Positions 1-9,548 of a stretch of 64,000 nucleotides of DNA are shown piece after piece. The position numbers and the translations under genes were made by a program. Positions within the stretch are counted from its first letter, which is position 1. Each line of letters starts with the position of its first letter. The stretch covers positions 124,001 through 188,000 of the forward strand of contig CAWJHQ010000012.1 in NCBI GenBank assembly GCA_963842775.1, given 5' to 3'. Source of the DNA: R-RK-3 sp963842775 (GTDB lineage Bacteria; Pseudomonadota; Alphaproteobacteria; Rhizobiales; Rhodomicrobiaceae). Below the pieces are notes generated by a model. The model did not search any database. It was not told the DNA's origin and worked only from the letters and a program-made list of their open reading frames with translations.

Positions 1-37
1 AGCGGGAGATCCAGAGCTGGTTCAGGAAATAGTCCAT
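1..37 (-). CDS. ABC transporter permease, N-terminal fragment
   Basis: An ATG on the minus strand at 37 opens a frame reading MDYFLNQLWISR before the window ends. A GAGGCG ribosome site overlaps the stop of the preceding permease, which lies 11 bp upstream. Importers of the His/Glu/Gln class usually have two permeases in tandem, so this is inferred to be the second membrane subunit of the system encoded at 49-1667. Too little is present for a family assignment from sequence alone. Confidence 0.55.
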   Translation of the reverse strand, partial: MDYFLNQLWISR

Positions 38-48
38 CGCGCCGCGCC

Positions 49-708
49 TCAGAATTTCGGGAAACGGCGCTCAAGCGCCCGGAGCAGCGCGGCGATGGAC
101 AGGCAGGTCGAGACATAGAGCAGGCTCGCGACCGTCCAGGTCTCGATCACCCGAAAACTTTCGACGTTGATCTTGCGCGCCTGGAAGGTGAGCTCCGGGA
201 TGGCGATCACGGCCGCTATGGAGCTATCCTTGAACAGCGAGATGAAGGTCGTCCCGAGCGCCGGAAGCGCGTTGCGGAACATGATCGGCGCGACGACATA
301 GGCGTTGGTCTGCAGGCGGGTGAGGCCGATCGCCCGCCCCGCTTCGATCACGCCCTTTGGCACCGCCAGGAGCCCGGCCCGGAACACTTCGGTCAGATAG
401 GCGCCCGCATAGACGGCCAGCGAGGCGATGAAACTCTCGATCTTGTCCAGCCGGATGCCGAATTCCGGCAGGCCGAAATAGACGACGAGCACGATGACGA
501 GGATCGGCAGGTTGCGGAACACGGTCACGTAAAGACCGGCGATGCGGCGCCAGAACGGGGATGGGCCGACGCTGGCAAAACCGGCCACAAGCCCGATCAC
601 CGCGCCGATAGCCACGGCGGCGAGGCCCAGGGCGAGGCCGAGAGCGAGTCCCGACAGGAGCTTGTCGAGGCTCGCCCAGACCACGTCGAAATGCAGCGTG
701 TAGCCCAT
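49..708 (-). CDS. amino-acid ABC transporter permease (HisM/GltJ family)
   Basis: A 219-residue inner-membrane subunit of a polar amino-acid importer. A first hydrophobic segment (about residues 17-45) is followed by the typical EIFR-like stretch TVFRNLPILVIVLVVYFGLP and the EAGRAIGLTR coupling-loop motif that contacts the ATPase. I start it at MGYTLHF (708), because the longer open frame upstream runs through an intergenic palindromic repeat and has no family-like residues. It follows the binding protein at 822-1667 and precedes a second permease cut by the window edge. The ATPase lies outside the window. Confidence 0.85.
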   Translation of the reverse strand: MGYTLHFDVVWASLDKLLSGLALGLALGLAAVAIGAVIGLVAGFASVGPSPFWRRIAGLYVTVFRNLPILVIVLVVYFGLPEFGIRLDKIESFIASLAVYAGAYLTEVFRAGLLAVPKGVIEAGRAIGLTRLQTNAYVVAPIMFRNALPALGTTFISLFKDSSIAAVIAIPELTFQARKINVESFRVIETWTVASLLYVSTCLSIAALLRALERRFPKF

Positions 709-720
709 CGATCCGCTAAA

Positions 721-764
721 GCATTTTCCAGCAAAGTGGATGCCGGTTTGCGTCGCGAAAATGC
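721..764. repeat. Rhizobiales-type palindromic intergenic repeat, short form
   Basis: An outer stem GCATTTTC (721-728) pairs with GAAAATGC (757-764). An inner stem GCAAA (731-735) pairs with TTTGC (747-751) around the loop GTGGATGCCGG. The loop core GTGG...CCGG is shared with the two larger elements at 17624 and 57473 although their stems differ. It sits between the binding-protein and permease genes of an operon, where it may act as an mRNA stem-loop favouring the upstream cistron (inference). Confidence 0.75.
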
Positions 765-821
765 GACCAGACAAGGAGTCGAAGTCCCGCATCCGAGTGA
801 CCGGCGCGGGACTGGGGCGTT

Positions 822-1667
822 CTAGCGCAGCTCGGACGGGAAGCCGATCTTCGGCGCGGGCGGCGTCTCGCCGAACCACTTCTCGAACGACGCCTTGTAG
901 GTGTCGAATTCGACGCCGGTCAGCGCCTCACGCAGCGCGATGTTGACGAAGTTCAGCCAGTCCGGGTCGCCCTGCCGCACGGCGCAGGAATAGGTCTGCG
1001 GCTCCCAGCCGAAGCCGGCATCCTTGTAGCGGCCGGGATTCTGCTTCAGGAACCAGCGCAGCGACGAGGCGTCGGTCGCGGCGGCGTCGGCGCGGCCGGA
1101 ATTGAGCGCCTGGTAGATCACGTCCACGCTGTCATACTGGTCGACCTTTGCCTCGGGCAGCGCCTTATGCACCATGGCCTCGGCATAGACGTTCTGCAGA
1201 ACCGAGATGGTCGCCTTGGCTCCGGCCGCCTTGAGCGCCTCGTAATCGGCGAATTTGCCGTCCTTCAGCAGCAGCAGCCCGACCCCTTCGCGATAATAGG
1301 GGATCGTGAAAGCGACCTGCTGGGCGCGCCCCGCGGTCACGGTCATGAACTGGCAGGTGATGTCGACCTTGCCCGTGGTGATGTTCGGGATGCGCGCGTC
1401 CGACGCCTGGGTGACGAACTCGATCTTGGACTCGTCGTTGAACAAACCCTTCGCGACCACCTTGGCGATGTCGATGTCGTAGCCGACGAGATCGCCCTTT
1501 TCGTCCTTGAAGTGCCAGGGCGGGTTGGTGCTGCCGGTGCCCACGATCAGCTTGCCGCGCTGGAGCACTTCCTGCAGCTTGCTCTGAGCTTCCGCCGGGC
1601 CTGCTACCGCCCCCGCGAGGATCAGCACCCCCAGGATGCCGACGAGAACTTTCAATCGCCTTGACAT
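822..1667 (-). CDS. amino-acid ABC transporter substrate-binding protein (SBP_bac_3)
   Basis: A 281-residue periplasmic binding protein. Its Sec signal peptide (MSRRLKVLVGILGVLILAGA, cut after AEA) is followed by the family opening LQEVLQRGKLIVGTGSTNPP and GYDIDIAKVVA, and it ends in the usual KASFEKWFGE region. ATG 1667 is chosen because GGAGGGG lies just upstream and gives a clean signal peptide; an upstream ATG would add a non-signal extension. It is the first gene of the importer operon and is divergent from the IclR regulator at 1.8 kb, which may control it. The ligand is probably a polar amino acid or small organic acid, but cannot be specified. Confidence 0.88.
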   Translation of the reverse strand: MSRRLKVLVGILGVLILAGAVAGPAEAQSKLQEVLQRGKLIVGTGSTNPPWHFKDEKGDLVGYDIDIAKVVAKGLFNDESKIEFVTQASDARIPNITTGKVDITCQFMTVTAGRAQQVAFTIPYYREGVGLLLLKDGKFADYEALKAAGAKATISVLQNVYAEAMVHKALPEAKVDQYDSVDVIYQALNSGRADAAATDASSLRWFLKQNPGRYKDAGFGWEPQTYSCAVRQGDPDWLNFVNIALREALTGVEFDTYKASFEKWFGETPPAPKIGFPSELR

Positions 1668-1894
1668 GACCGCCCCTCCGTTGGTTGCCATGAATGTCTG
1701 GTATTCCGGACATTCGTCTTTTATTTCGGACAGATTGACGGTATTAGGGTTCCGGCATTTGTGCAAGTGGTTGCATTCGGAAAAGGCGAGGACATAGGTG
1801 GATCAGCGAAATACGACCGCGCCGAAGAGCGTCTCCCGCGCAATCGGGCGGGGCCAGGACCGCCACCGGCGACCGCCAGCGCGGCATCGACCGG

Positions 1895-2605
1895 GTGATC
1901 GCGCTGCTCGAAGCGCTGCTGCGCGAGCACCGGCCGATAAAGATCGGCGACATCGCCCGGCAGATCGGAGCGCCACGGTCCACCACCTATGAGATCGTCG
2001 CAAGGCTGGTCGAAGCGGACATTCTGGAGCCGAGCGGAACGAGCGGGCATGTCTATTTCGGCCGCGCCGCGCATCTGTTCGGGCGCGCCTATGCGGACGC
2101 GAACCCGCTCTTCCGCCGTGTCGGCGAGCTCATGGAGCGCCTCGCCGCCGAGACGCATGCGACGACCCAGTTCTGCGGTCTCAAGGGCAATAAATATGTC
2201 GTCGTCGACAGCCGCGACGGAGGCGGCCTCTTCCGCATCACCACCGATGTCGGCGTCGAGGTGCCGATTCCCTGGACCGCGTCCGGCCGGTTGCTGCTCG
2301 ACCATATGAGCCCCGAGGAGATCCGCGCCTTCGTGCCGCCTGAGGACTTTCGCCTGCCCGACGGCCGAACGCTCCCGGTCGAGACGTTCCTGGCCGATGT
2401 GGCGCTGGCCCGCGCGGAGGGCCGATGCGCCACCACCGGCCTCGCGGACCCATTCACCTACTGCCTTGCCGCCCCGATCCGAGACCGCGACGGCATCGCC
2501 CGCAGCACCCTGTGCTTCGTCATCCCGGCCGACACGTCCGAGAGCCGGCGCAACGAACTTTTGGCGCGATTGGCCGATGAAGCGGAACGGCTGGCAGAAC
2601 GTTGA
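1895..2605 (+). CDS. IclR family transcriptional regulator (5' end probably frameshifted)
   Basis: A winged-helix DNA-binding domain (VIALLEALLREHRPIKIGDI, APRSTTYEIVARL) is followed by the IclR effector domain (GLKGNKYVVVD, WTASGRLLLDHMSPEEI, AAPIRDRDGIARSTLCFVIP). The frame open at GTG 1895 lacks the usual leader. In another frame a GTG at 1798, preceded by GGCGAGGACATA, encodes VDQRNTTAPKSVSRAIG, and removing one base near 1846-1855 joins the two, so the gene probably spans 1798-2605. It diverges from the amino-acid importer and converges on the CUT2 permease with a 7-bp gap. Confidence 0.82.
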   Translation: MIALLEALLREHRPIKIGDIARQIGAPRSTTYEIVARLVEADILEPSGTSGHVYFGRAAHLFGRAYADANPLFRRVGELMERLAAETHATTQFCGLKGNKYVVVDSRDGGGLFRITTDVGVEVPIPWTASGRLLLDHMSPEEIRAFVPPEDFRLPDGRTLPVETFLADVALARAEGRCATTGLADPFTYCLAAPIRDRDGIARSTLCFVIPADTSESRRNELLARLADEAERLAER

Positions 2606-2612
2606 GCCTGCT

Positions 2613-3576
2613 TCACGCCAGTTTCTGCCGGATGGACAATTTGACGGTATCGAGCAGCACCGCCGCCAGCACCAATCCGCCGAGGATCATCTGCGAGTAA
2701 TGCGCCGGCAGGCCCATGAGGTTGATCGCGGTGTGAATCGATGAGAGCAGCAGCACGCCGGCATAGACGCCCGGCAACTGGCCGATGCCGCCCTTCAGGC
2801 TGACGCCGCCGATCACCACGGCCGCGAAGGCGTTGAACAGCATTCCGGTGCCGAGATTGGCCGTCGCTCCGGAGGTGCGGATCGCAAGCAGCCAGCCGGC
2901 GAGCCCGGCGACCGCGCCCGCGAGCACGAAGGTGATCACCAGCAGGCGGTCGACCTTGATCCCCGCGCGGAATGTGGCGACCGGATTGCCGCCGATCATG
3001 GTGGCGTGCCGGCCGAACGGCGTCTTCGCCATGATGAAGGAAAAGCCGACGAAGCAGGCGATGGCGACCCAGGCGGTCAGCGGGATGTTGAGCACGGTCT
3101 GGATGCCCATGACCCGCAGCGACGGCGCCAGATCCTGCGCCGAGCGGCCGCCGGAGATCGCCACGACGAGGCCGCGCACCCAGATATAGGAGGCGAGCGT
3201 GGCGATGAAGGCGTTCATCTTCAGGCCGACCACCAGCCAGCCATTGATGCCGCCTACAGCCGCCCCCACCACAAGCGCGATGATCAGCGAAATCGGCAGC
3301 ACCAGCCATTCGGGCGTGAAGCCGAATCCCAAGGCCGATGCCGCGCGAGCAGAACAGGATGCCGATGATCATCGCCGTCAGCGCCGCGACGGATTCCACC
3401 GAGAGATCCATGTTGCCGGCGATGATGCAGATGGCGAGCCCGATCGCCATCACGCCGACATAGGTCGATTGCTCGATGATGTTGGAGAAGATGCCGATCT
3501 GGAAATAGTTCGGGATCGTCAGCGAGAAGAACAGCAGGACGACCACGAGCAGCAGCCAGACCAGATTGTCGAGCAC
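2613..3576 (-). pseudogene. CUT2 sugar ABC transporter permease (RbsC family), frameshifted
   Basis: A multi-spanning permease of ribose-type importers. The N-terminal part (DNLVWLLLVVVLLFFSLTIP, GVMAIGLAICIIAGNMDLSV) and the C-terminal part (FGFTPEWLVLP, GMLFNAFAAVVIGGVSLKGG) are in different frames. Deleting one base around 3327 gives the continuous sequence GIGLGFGFTP. The frame begins at GTG 3576 just after a stop, so the first residues are also missing or out of frame. It is the last gene of the transport operon, after the binding protein at 3806, with a repeat-rich spacer between. Sequencing error or real inactivation cannot be separated here. Confidence 0.8.
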
Positions 3577-3655
3577 GAAATTCTATCAGCTCCCGGCGGC
3601 GGGCGAGAGATCATGCGTGGGGCTCCATGGATGGGGGGCCGTGGTGGCGTCCGGT

Positions 3656-3771
3656 CCCCTCTCCCATGGGGAGAGGGATAGGGTGAGGGGTATGCGCTAT
3701 TGGCTTGGCTAGATCTGGCCGCACGGACAGTCCGCGCCCCCTCACCCCCGCCCTCTCCCCGTGGGAGAGGG
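3656..3771. repeat. inverted pair of CCCTCTCCC/GGGTGAGGG repeats
   Basis: Unit A (3656-3690) reads CCCCTCTCCC, atg, GGGAGAGGG, then GGGTGAGGGG. Unit B (3737-3771) has the same blocks in reverse orientation. Each forms a hairpin of about 9 bp. Similar dispersed units are common between genes in GC-rich Hyphomicrobiales. Here the pair fills the 229-bp spacer between the CUT2 binding protein and its permease. Confidence 0.8.
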
Positions 3772-3805
3772 AGCGATCGTGCGGAAGGCGAATGGCTGGA
3801 CCAGC

Positions 3806-4849
3806 CTACTCCACCGGCTTCACTGGCTCGGTCGGCGCCTTCAGATTGCCCCAGAACCGCGTGTCGTCGACATTGTCCTTGCTGATCGCAGCGCCCGGAA
3901 TCTTGATATTCGGCCCCCAGGCTTCGACCGTCAGCGTCGCGTCCAGCCCCAGCACCTTGTAGGCGCCCGGCTTGATCTCCTGCTTGTTCACCACCTTGTC
4001 GGCGAACATGGCCAGCGCGGCGGCCTGGGCAAAGAGCGGCTGCTCGACCTCCACCTGCTCCCAGCCCTTGCGGATGAGATCGAGGCCGACCGGCGCTCCG
4101 TTGGACGAGACCAGCAGCACATCGCCCGGCTTCTTGCCCTTGGCTTCGAGCGAGGCGACCGCCGTCACCGCGAGATGCGCCGCGTGGACGAAGATCAGGT
4201 CGATATCCGGATTGGCCACCAGCTGGTCGGAGACGATGGTGCCGGCGTTGGACGCCTCCCATTGCAGGGCCGGCAGCGAGATGATCTTCGCGTCCGGGAA
4301 GGCTTTCATCTTCTCCTCGAAACCCTTCTGGATATCGAGGGTGTAGCTGTCGCCCGGATCGCCCAGCACCTGCAGCACCTTGCCTTTCACCGCGCCGTTC
4401 TTTTTCTTCAGCAGCGCCTGAACCTGTTCGGCCGCGATGTAGCCGATCTCCACGGTGCCGGCGACCGAGGTCAGGTCGGATTTGGTCGTGGTGATCTGCC
4501 GGTCGAAGATCATGACCGGAATGCCGGCGGCGCGCGCCTTGTCGATGGACGGCGCGAGCGCGGCGAAGTCCACGGCGGCCAGGATGATCGCCTTGGGCTT
4601 CAGGTTGATGACGTCGTTCATCTGGCTCTGCTGCAGGTCGGTCTTGTTGTCGGCGTTGAGCGTGACCGTCTCAAAGCCGACATCCTTCATGAACTTCGTG
4701 ATCGCATCGATGGACGCCGTCTGGAACTCGTCCAGCAGGGTCGGCACCATGTAGTAGATCTTGCCCTTCGTCTGCGCGAGGGCAGGGGATGCCATGGTGA
4801 GGACGGCCACCGCCATCGCACCCAGCATGCTCAACATTATGCGTCTCAT
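3806..4849 (-). CDS. CUT2 sugar ABC transporter substrate-binding protein (Peripla_BP_4)
   Basis: A 347-residue periplasmic protein. The signal peptide ends in SPALAQ. The fold markers of ribose/autoinducer-type binding proteins follow: KIYYMVPTLLDEFQTASIDA, AIILAAVDFAALAPSIDKAR and IPVMIFDRQI. ATG 4849 is preferred over GTG 4855 because AAGGAG is then 8 nt upstream. It sits between the ATPase at 4872 (22 bp upstream) and the permease. The ligand cannot be read from sequence; the amino-sugar genes upstream suggest a related sugar. Confidence 0.85.
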   Translation of the reverse strand: MRRIMLSMLGAMAVAVLTMASPALAQTKGKIYYMVPTLLDEFQTASIDAITKFMKDVGFETVTLNADNKTDLQQSQMNDVINLKPKAIILAAVDFAALAPSIDKARAAGIPVMIFDRQITTTKSDLTSVAGTVEIGYIAAEQVQALLKKKNGAVKGKVLQVLGDPGDSYTLDIQKGFEEKMKAFPDAKIISLPALQWEASNAGTIVSDQLVANPDIDLIFVHAAHLAVTAVASLEAKGKKPGDVLLVSSNGAPVGLDLIRKGWEQVEVEQPLFAQAAALAMFADKVVNKQEIKPGAYKVLGLDATLTVEAWGPNIKIPGAAISKDNVDDTRFWGNLKAPTEPVKPVE

Positions 4850-4871
4850 TTCCACCTCTCCTTCTTTCCCA

Positions 4872-5651
4872 TTACGTCGCCGGCATTCTGCTGGCCGGGA
4901 TCGGCTGATCGGTGCCTTCCCCGGTGATCATCCGGACGACTTCGTCCGGACTTGTTTTCGCCCGTTCGACATCGCCCGCGACCTTGCCGTGGCGGATCAC
5001 GACGATGCGGTCCGCCACCTGAAAGGCCTGGGCCATGATGTGCGTGATGATGACGACGCCGATCCCCTGCGCCGCGATCCGCTTGACCATATCGAGGCCG
5101 CGCCGCGTCTGCTCGACGCCGAGCGCCGCGAACGGCTCGTCCAGCAGCACCAGCTTGCCGCCCCAATGAACGAAGCGGTTGAGCTCGATCGCCTGGCGCT
5201 GTCCGCCGGACAGATGCTCGACATTGGTGCGCAGCGACGGGATTTTCGTGCCGGCATTGGCCATCGCGGTCTCGACCGCCGCCTGCATGGCGCGTTCCTG
5301 CAGGATCGGAATGCCGAACACGCGCTTCACGATCTCGCGGCCCATGAAGAAATTGGCCACCACATCGACATTGGTGCAGAGCGAAAGGTCCTGATAGACG
5401 GTCTCGATGCCGACCGCCTTCGCCTCCGCCGGCGAGGCGAAATGGCGCTCGGCGCCGTCGAACACGATCCGGCCCGAGGTCGGCTGCAGGCCGCCGGAAA
5501 TGATCTTCACCAGCGTCGATTTGCCCGCGCCATTGTCGCCGAGCAGGGCCACCACTTCGCCGCGGGTGATGTCGAAGCTGATGCCGCGCAGGGCTTCGAT
5601 GGCGCCGAAATTCTTGACGATGTGGTCGAGCTGAAGGATGGGATCGCTCAT
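4872..5651 (-). CDS. CUT2 sugar ABC transporter ATP-binding protein, single-domain
   Basis: A 259-residue ATPase with Walker A GDNGAGKST, signature LSGGQRQAIEL, Walker B LVLLDEPFAALG and the H-loop histidine in VVIITHIMAQ. RbsA-type ATPases are usually two fused domains; this is a single domain, as in FrcA-like systems, and would act as a homodimer. Its start overlaps the stop of the UgpC-like gene (ATGA, 5648-5651), so the two are translationally coupled. Confidence 0.88.
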   Translation of the reverse strand: MSDPILQLDHIVKNFGAIEALRGISFDITRGEVVALLGDNGAGKSTLVKIISGGLQPTSGRIVFDGAERHFASPAEAKAVGIETVYQDLSLCTNVDVVANFFMGREIVKRVFGIPILQERAMQAAVETAMANAGTKIPSLRTNVEHLSGGQRQAIELNRFVHWGGKLVLLDEPFAALGVEQTRRGLDMVKRIAAQGIGVVIITHIMAQAFQVADRIVVIRHGKVAGDVERAKTSPDEVVRMITGEGTDQPIPASRMPAT

Positions 5652-6668
5652 GTCGCGATCTCGTTAGCACGGATCGTCACGTGGTTTTCGTCGAAACGAA
5701 AGACCCTTTCATTTTCGAACTGGGCGAAAATTTTGGAGCCGATTTCAAAGTGATGATTGCCGAATAGCCGGACGGTCAACAACCCCGCTTTGTCGCAATC
5801 CAGATAGACATTCGTGTCGGCGCCCAGATGCTCGATGTGGGAAACGGCGCCCATGGTGTCGCCTTTTTGGGCATCCAGGCGAATATGTTCGGGGCGAACG
5901 CCCACCGTGATCGCATCCTTGCGGCCCAAGGCGGAGGCGTCGATAAAGTTCATCTGCGGGGAGCCGATGAAGCCGGCGACGAATTTATTGGCCGGCTTGT
6001 CGTACAGCTCCATCGGACTGCCGATCTGTTCGATCTTGCCGTCATTGAGAATGACGATCTTGTCCCCCAGGGTCATGGCCTCGGTCTGGTCATGCGTCAC
6101 GTAGATCATGGTGGCGCGGAGTTCGCGATGCAGCCGCGCGATTTCCAGCCGCGTATTCACCCGGAGCGCCGAGTTCGAGGTTTGAGAGCGGCTCATCGAA
6201 AAGGAACAGCTTCGGCTTGCGGACGATGGCCCGCCCGATGGCGACCCGCTGCCTCTGCCCGCCGGACAGCTCAGCCGGGCGGCGGTCGAGATAGCTGTCC
6301 AGCGACAGCATTTTGGTCGCCAGCCCGACCCGCTTCGAGATCTCCTGCTTGGAGAACTTCGCCTGTTTCAGGCCGAGCGCCATGTTGTCGCGAACGTTGA
6401 GGTGCGGATAAAGCGCATAGGTCTGGAAGACCATGGCGATGCCGCGCTCGGAAGGCGGCTTGTGGCGAACCTCCTCGCCGTCGATCCTCACCGACCCTGT
6501 CGTCGCATCCTCCAGGCCGGCGATCACGCGCAGCAGCGTGGATTTCCCGCAGCCCGACGGGCCGACGATAATCACGAACTCGCCATCGACGACGTCGAGG
6601 TCGATGCCTTTCAGGACATCGACGGCGCCGAAGGATTTGTGGATGCCGGCGAGCTTTAGAGCACCCAT
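5648..6668 (-). pseudogene. CUT1 sugar ABC transporter ATP-binding protein (UgpC/MsmK type), frameshifted
   Basis: The first part holds Walker A GPSGCGKST, Q-loop FQTYALYPHLNV, signature LSGGQRQRVAI and Walker B LFLFDEPLSNL. The second part, in another frame, holds the H-loop VTHDQTEAMTLGDKIVIL and a C-terminal TOBE-like domain. One extra T at 6174-6175 causes the break; removing it gives LSNLDSALRVNTRLEIARL. The whole protein would be about 339 residues, normal for the class. It is the likely energiser of the CUT1 permeases at 7745-9524. Confidence 0.85.
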
Positions 6669-6683
6669 GAAGTCGTTCCCGAA

Positions 6684-7748
6684 TTAGAGCTTTATGGCCT
6701 GGCCGGACCGGATGCTTTCATCCGCCGCCAGGCAAATTTGCAGAGACTGCACGGCGTCATCCATGTGCCGGGTGAGGTCCAGATCCTCCCTTATCGCCCG
6801 AAGTACGAAAGCCTGTTCGCGGTCGCATAGTCCCTGATGATCGGGCTCGTCGGCCATCGACAGATCCGTATCGGCGTTGACGAAGATGCCGTCGCCATCC
6901 GTTGCGGCATGATGGATGCGGATGGTGGATGTGCGCGTGTGCGTGTCGATGTCATCGGACTTGGCCGCTTCATCCATGACGATCGAAACGCTGCCCCTGG
7001 GGGATATGATGTCCTTCACGAAGAACGCCGTTTCCGACATCATCGGCCCCCAGCCCGCCTCGTACCAGCCGACGGACCCATCCTCGAACAGCACCTGAAA
7101 GTGCCCGTAATTATACATGTTATCGGCGATCTCCTGCGACAGGCGCAAGCCCATTCCGCGGACGCTGACCGGCCTCGCATCGGTGATCTGGCACATCACG
7201 TCCACATAATGGACGCCGCAATCGACAATCGGCGACGTCGTCTGCATCAGGTTTTTATGCGTTTGCCAGGTCGGTCCGGAGGATTGCTGATTGAGGTTCA
7301 GCCGGAAGACATAAGGCCCGCCCATCTTGCGGGCTTCCGCGATGAGGGTCTGCCAGGACGGATGATGGCGTAGGATATAGCCGATCACCAGTTTCCTGCC
7401 GGTTTCCCGCGCCTTCGCGACGACGCGCCGGGCGTCGGCCACGGTGGTGGCAAGCGGCTTCTCCAGGAACACATGCGCGCCCGCTTCCATCGCCGCCACC
7501 GCATAGTCGGCGTGGCTTTCCGAATAGGTGTTGATCGAAGCGAGGTCGGGTTTCAGCGCCGCGAGAGCAGGTTCGTAGCTGTCGAAGAAGGGATAGGCCG
7601 TCAGCTCGCCCGGCAGGGCCACCGGCGAGCGGTTTACCAGACCGACGATCTCGAAGCCGGGGTGGCGATGATAGGCCAAGGCGTGGCTGCGTCCCATATT
7701 GCCGAGGCCGGCGACGAGGACGCGCAAGGGCGTTCCAAGAGCTGTCAT
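6684..7748 (-). CDS. Gfo/Idh/MocA family oxidoreductase
   Basis: A 354-residue NAD(P)-dependent sugar or inositol-type dehydrogenase. The Rossmann motif GLGNMGRSHALAY lies at about residues 15-27, the EKPLA motif near residue 95, and the Gfo/Idh C-terminal domain follows. Its ATGA start overlaps the permease stop upstream (7745-7748) and the ATPase follows 15 bp later, so it is embedded in the CUT1 operon. It probably oxidises the imported sugar or a derivative. Exact substrate unknown. Confidence 0.85.
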   Translation of the reverse strand: MTALGTPLRVLVAGLGNMGRSHALAYHRHPGFEIVGLVNRSPVALPGELTAYPFFDSYEPALAALKPDLASINTYSESHADYAVAAMEAGAHVFLEKPLATTVADARRVVAKARETGRKLVIGYILRHHPSWQTLIAEARKMGGPYVFRLNLNQQSSGPTWQTHKNLMQTTSPIVDCGVHYVDVMCQITDARPVSVRGMGLRLSQEIADNMYNYGHFQVLFEDGSVGWYEAGWGPMMSETAFFVKDIISPRGSVSIVMDEAAKSDDIDTHTRTSTIRIHHAATDGDGIFVNADTDLSMADEPDHQGLCDREQAFVLRAIREDLDLTRHMDDAVQSLQICLAADESIRSGQAIKL

Positions 7749-8584
7749 TTGATGGCTCCCGAGGTGATGCCGCGAATGAGCTGGCGCGAAAAAATCAGAT
7801 AAAGCACGAGCGCGGGCAGGATCGCGAGGGAGAGCGATGCGAGCACGGCGTTCCAGTTGGTGACGAACTGGCCGATGAAGACCTGCGAGCCGAGCGTCAG
7901 CGTTTTCGTCTCTTCAGCCGGCGCAAGTATGAGCGGGAACCACAGATCGTTCCAGATGGGGATCAGCGTGAACACCGCGACCGTCGCCATGGCGGGCCGA
8001 ACGAGCGGCAATACCAGGCGGAAGAAAATCCGGTATTCGCTGAGGCCGTCGATGCGGCCGGCGTTCTTCAGATCGTCGGAGACCTGCCGCATGAACTCCG
8101 ACAGGATGAACACGGCGACCGGCAGCCCTTGCGCCGTATAGACCAGCACCAGCGCCACCAGCGTGTTGACCAGGCCCGAGGCGACCATCAATTGCAGGAT
8201 CGCCACCGTGCCGAGGCGGATCGGGATCATGATGCCCAGCGCCAGATAAAGCCCGATGAGCGAATTGCCTTTGAAGCGGTATTCCGCCAGCGCGAACGCC
8301 GCCATCGCGCCGAAGAGCAGCACGCAGAACAGCGACATCAGCGTCACGATCACGCTGTTCTGGAAATAGAGGAAGAAATTGCCCTGGGCGAAAACCGTCT
8401 GATAGCCGACCAGGCTGAAGGTCTCGCTGTTCGGCAGGGCGAGCGGTTCGCGGAAAATGGCGGCGCGGGATTTGAACGAATTGACGAGGATCACCAGCAC
8501 CGGGAACAGCGCGACGATCGTATAGGTGATCAGGACCGCGTGGGCGGCGATCGAGCGATAGAGCGAGGTTCGTGCGGATTGCAT
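7745..8584 (-). CDS. CUT1 carbohydrate ABC transporter permease (MalG type)
   Basis: A 279-residue inner-membrane subunit with about six membrane segments. The coupling motif around DDLKNAGRIDGLSEYRIFFR matches the EAA loop of MalG/UgpE-like permeases, and the C-terminus RQLIRGITSGAIK is typical. It lies 10 bp after the partner permease and overlaps the oxidoreductase start by 4 nt. Confidence 0.88.
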   Translation of the reverse strand: MQSARTSLYRSIAAHAVLITYTIVALFPVLVILVNSFKSRAAIFREPLALPNSETFSLVGYQTVFAQGNFFLYFQNSVIVTLMSLFCVLLFGAMAAFALAEYRFKGNSLIGLYLALGIMIPIRLGTVAILQLMVASGLVNTLVALVLVYTAQGLPVAVFILSEFMRQVSDDLKNAGRIDGLSEYRIFFRLVLPLVRPAMATVAVFTLIPIWNDLWFPLILAPAEETKTLTLGSQVFIGQFVTNWNAVLASLSLAILPALVLYLIFSRQLIRGITSGAIK

Positions 8585-8594
8585 GGCGGGCGCT

Positions 8595-9524
8595 CTACAG
8601 CTGGTATCGGCGCAGGCGCGTCTGCACCGCGAAGAGGTAGATCGAGACGCCGGCGAGGATGATCACGAACATGGCGAAGGCGATCGCCGACCCCATATTC
8701 GGATTGCCGAGCTGCAGCTGGAAACCGAAGAATGTGCGGTACAGGAATGTGCCCAGAATGTCGGTGGAATAGTTCGGTCCGGCGAGCGCCCCTTGCGCCG
8801 AATAGATCAGGTCGAACGCGTTGAAATTGGCGACGAAGGTCAGGACGGAAATGATGCCGATGGACGGCAGGATGAGCGGCAACTGGATCTTCCAGAATTG
8901 CGCCATGCCGGTGATGCCGTCGATTTCCGCCGCTTCCAGCACTTCATCGGGAATGGCCAGCAGGGCGGCATAGATCAGCATCATGGGAATGCCGACGAAC
9001 TGCCAGACGGAAATCAGGCTGAGCGTGGTCAGCGCGTAGGATTCGATGCCGAGCCACGGCGCAAACAGGCTTCTCAGGCCGATGGCGTCGAGCATGTTCG
9101 GTGCGATGCCCCAGATCGGACTGAGAATGAGCTTCCAGCCGAAGCCGACGATGACGAAGGAGAGGATCGTCGGAATGAAGATCGCCGTGCGGTAGAAGGT
9201 GCTCATGCGCAGCCGCGGATTGCTGAGCAGAGCCGCCAGCAAGATCCCGATGGGGTTCTGCAGCAGCATGTGGATGAAGAAGAACCAGAGATTGTTGCCG
9301 AGCGCATTCCAGAAATCCTGCGACCAGCGCGGGTCGCCGAACAGCGTCCGGAAATTGTCGAAGCCGACGAAAATCTGCTGCTGGTCGATATCCTTGAAGA
9401 GCGACAGCTTCAGCGTGCTGAACAGCGGGAAAATCATCAGAGCGCTGTAGACCAGCACGGCGGGGGCGAGGAAAACCGGGATATGCCAGCGGATCTTTCG
9501 GCGCAGCGCGATTTCGTCCGTCAT
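8595..9524 (-). CDS. CUT1 carbohydrate ABC transporter permease (MalF type)
   Basis: A 309-residue permease starting at MTDEIALRRKIRWH. The N-terminal anchor (VFLAPAVLVYSALMIFPLFS), the periplasmic loop (DIDQQQIFVGFDNFRTLFGD) and the EAA-loop sequence EVLEAAEIDGITGMAQFWKI identify it. An in-frame ATG at 9548 is possible, but that start would abut a hairpin at 9549-9574. It pairs with the MalG-type permease 10 bp downstream. Confidence 0.86.
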   Translation of the reverse strand: MTDEIALRRKIRWHIPVFLAPAVLVYSALMIFPLFSTLKLSLFKDIDQQQIFVGFDNFRTLFGDPRWSQDFWNALGNNLWFFFIHMLLQNPIGILLAALLSNPRLRMSTFYRTAIFIPTILSFVIVGFGWKLILSPIWGIAPNMLDAIGLRSLFAPWLGIESYALTTLSLISVWQFVGIPMMLIYAALLAIPDEVLEAAEIDGITGMAQFWKIQLPLILPSIGIISVLTFVANFNAFDLIYSAQGALAGPNYSTDILGTFLYRTFFGFQLQLGNPNMGSAIAFAMFVIILAGVSIYLFAVQTRLRRYQL

Positions 9525-9548
9525 GATCGTGCCCGCCCCCAAATCCAT

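Noticed and set aside
3656..3771. Possible CRISPR-like repeat pair
   Set aside because: Only two units, in opposite orientation and self-palindromic. They match the dispersed CCCTCTCC-type repeats rather than an array. No cas genes are present.
3761..4927. Plus-strand open frame of 388 codons opposite the CUT2 binding protein
   Set aside because: Shadow frame of a protein with clear signal peptide and fold motifs on the other strand.
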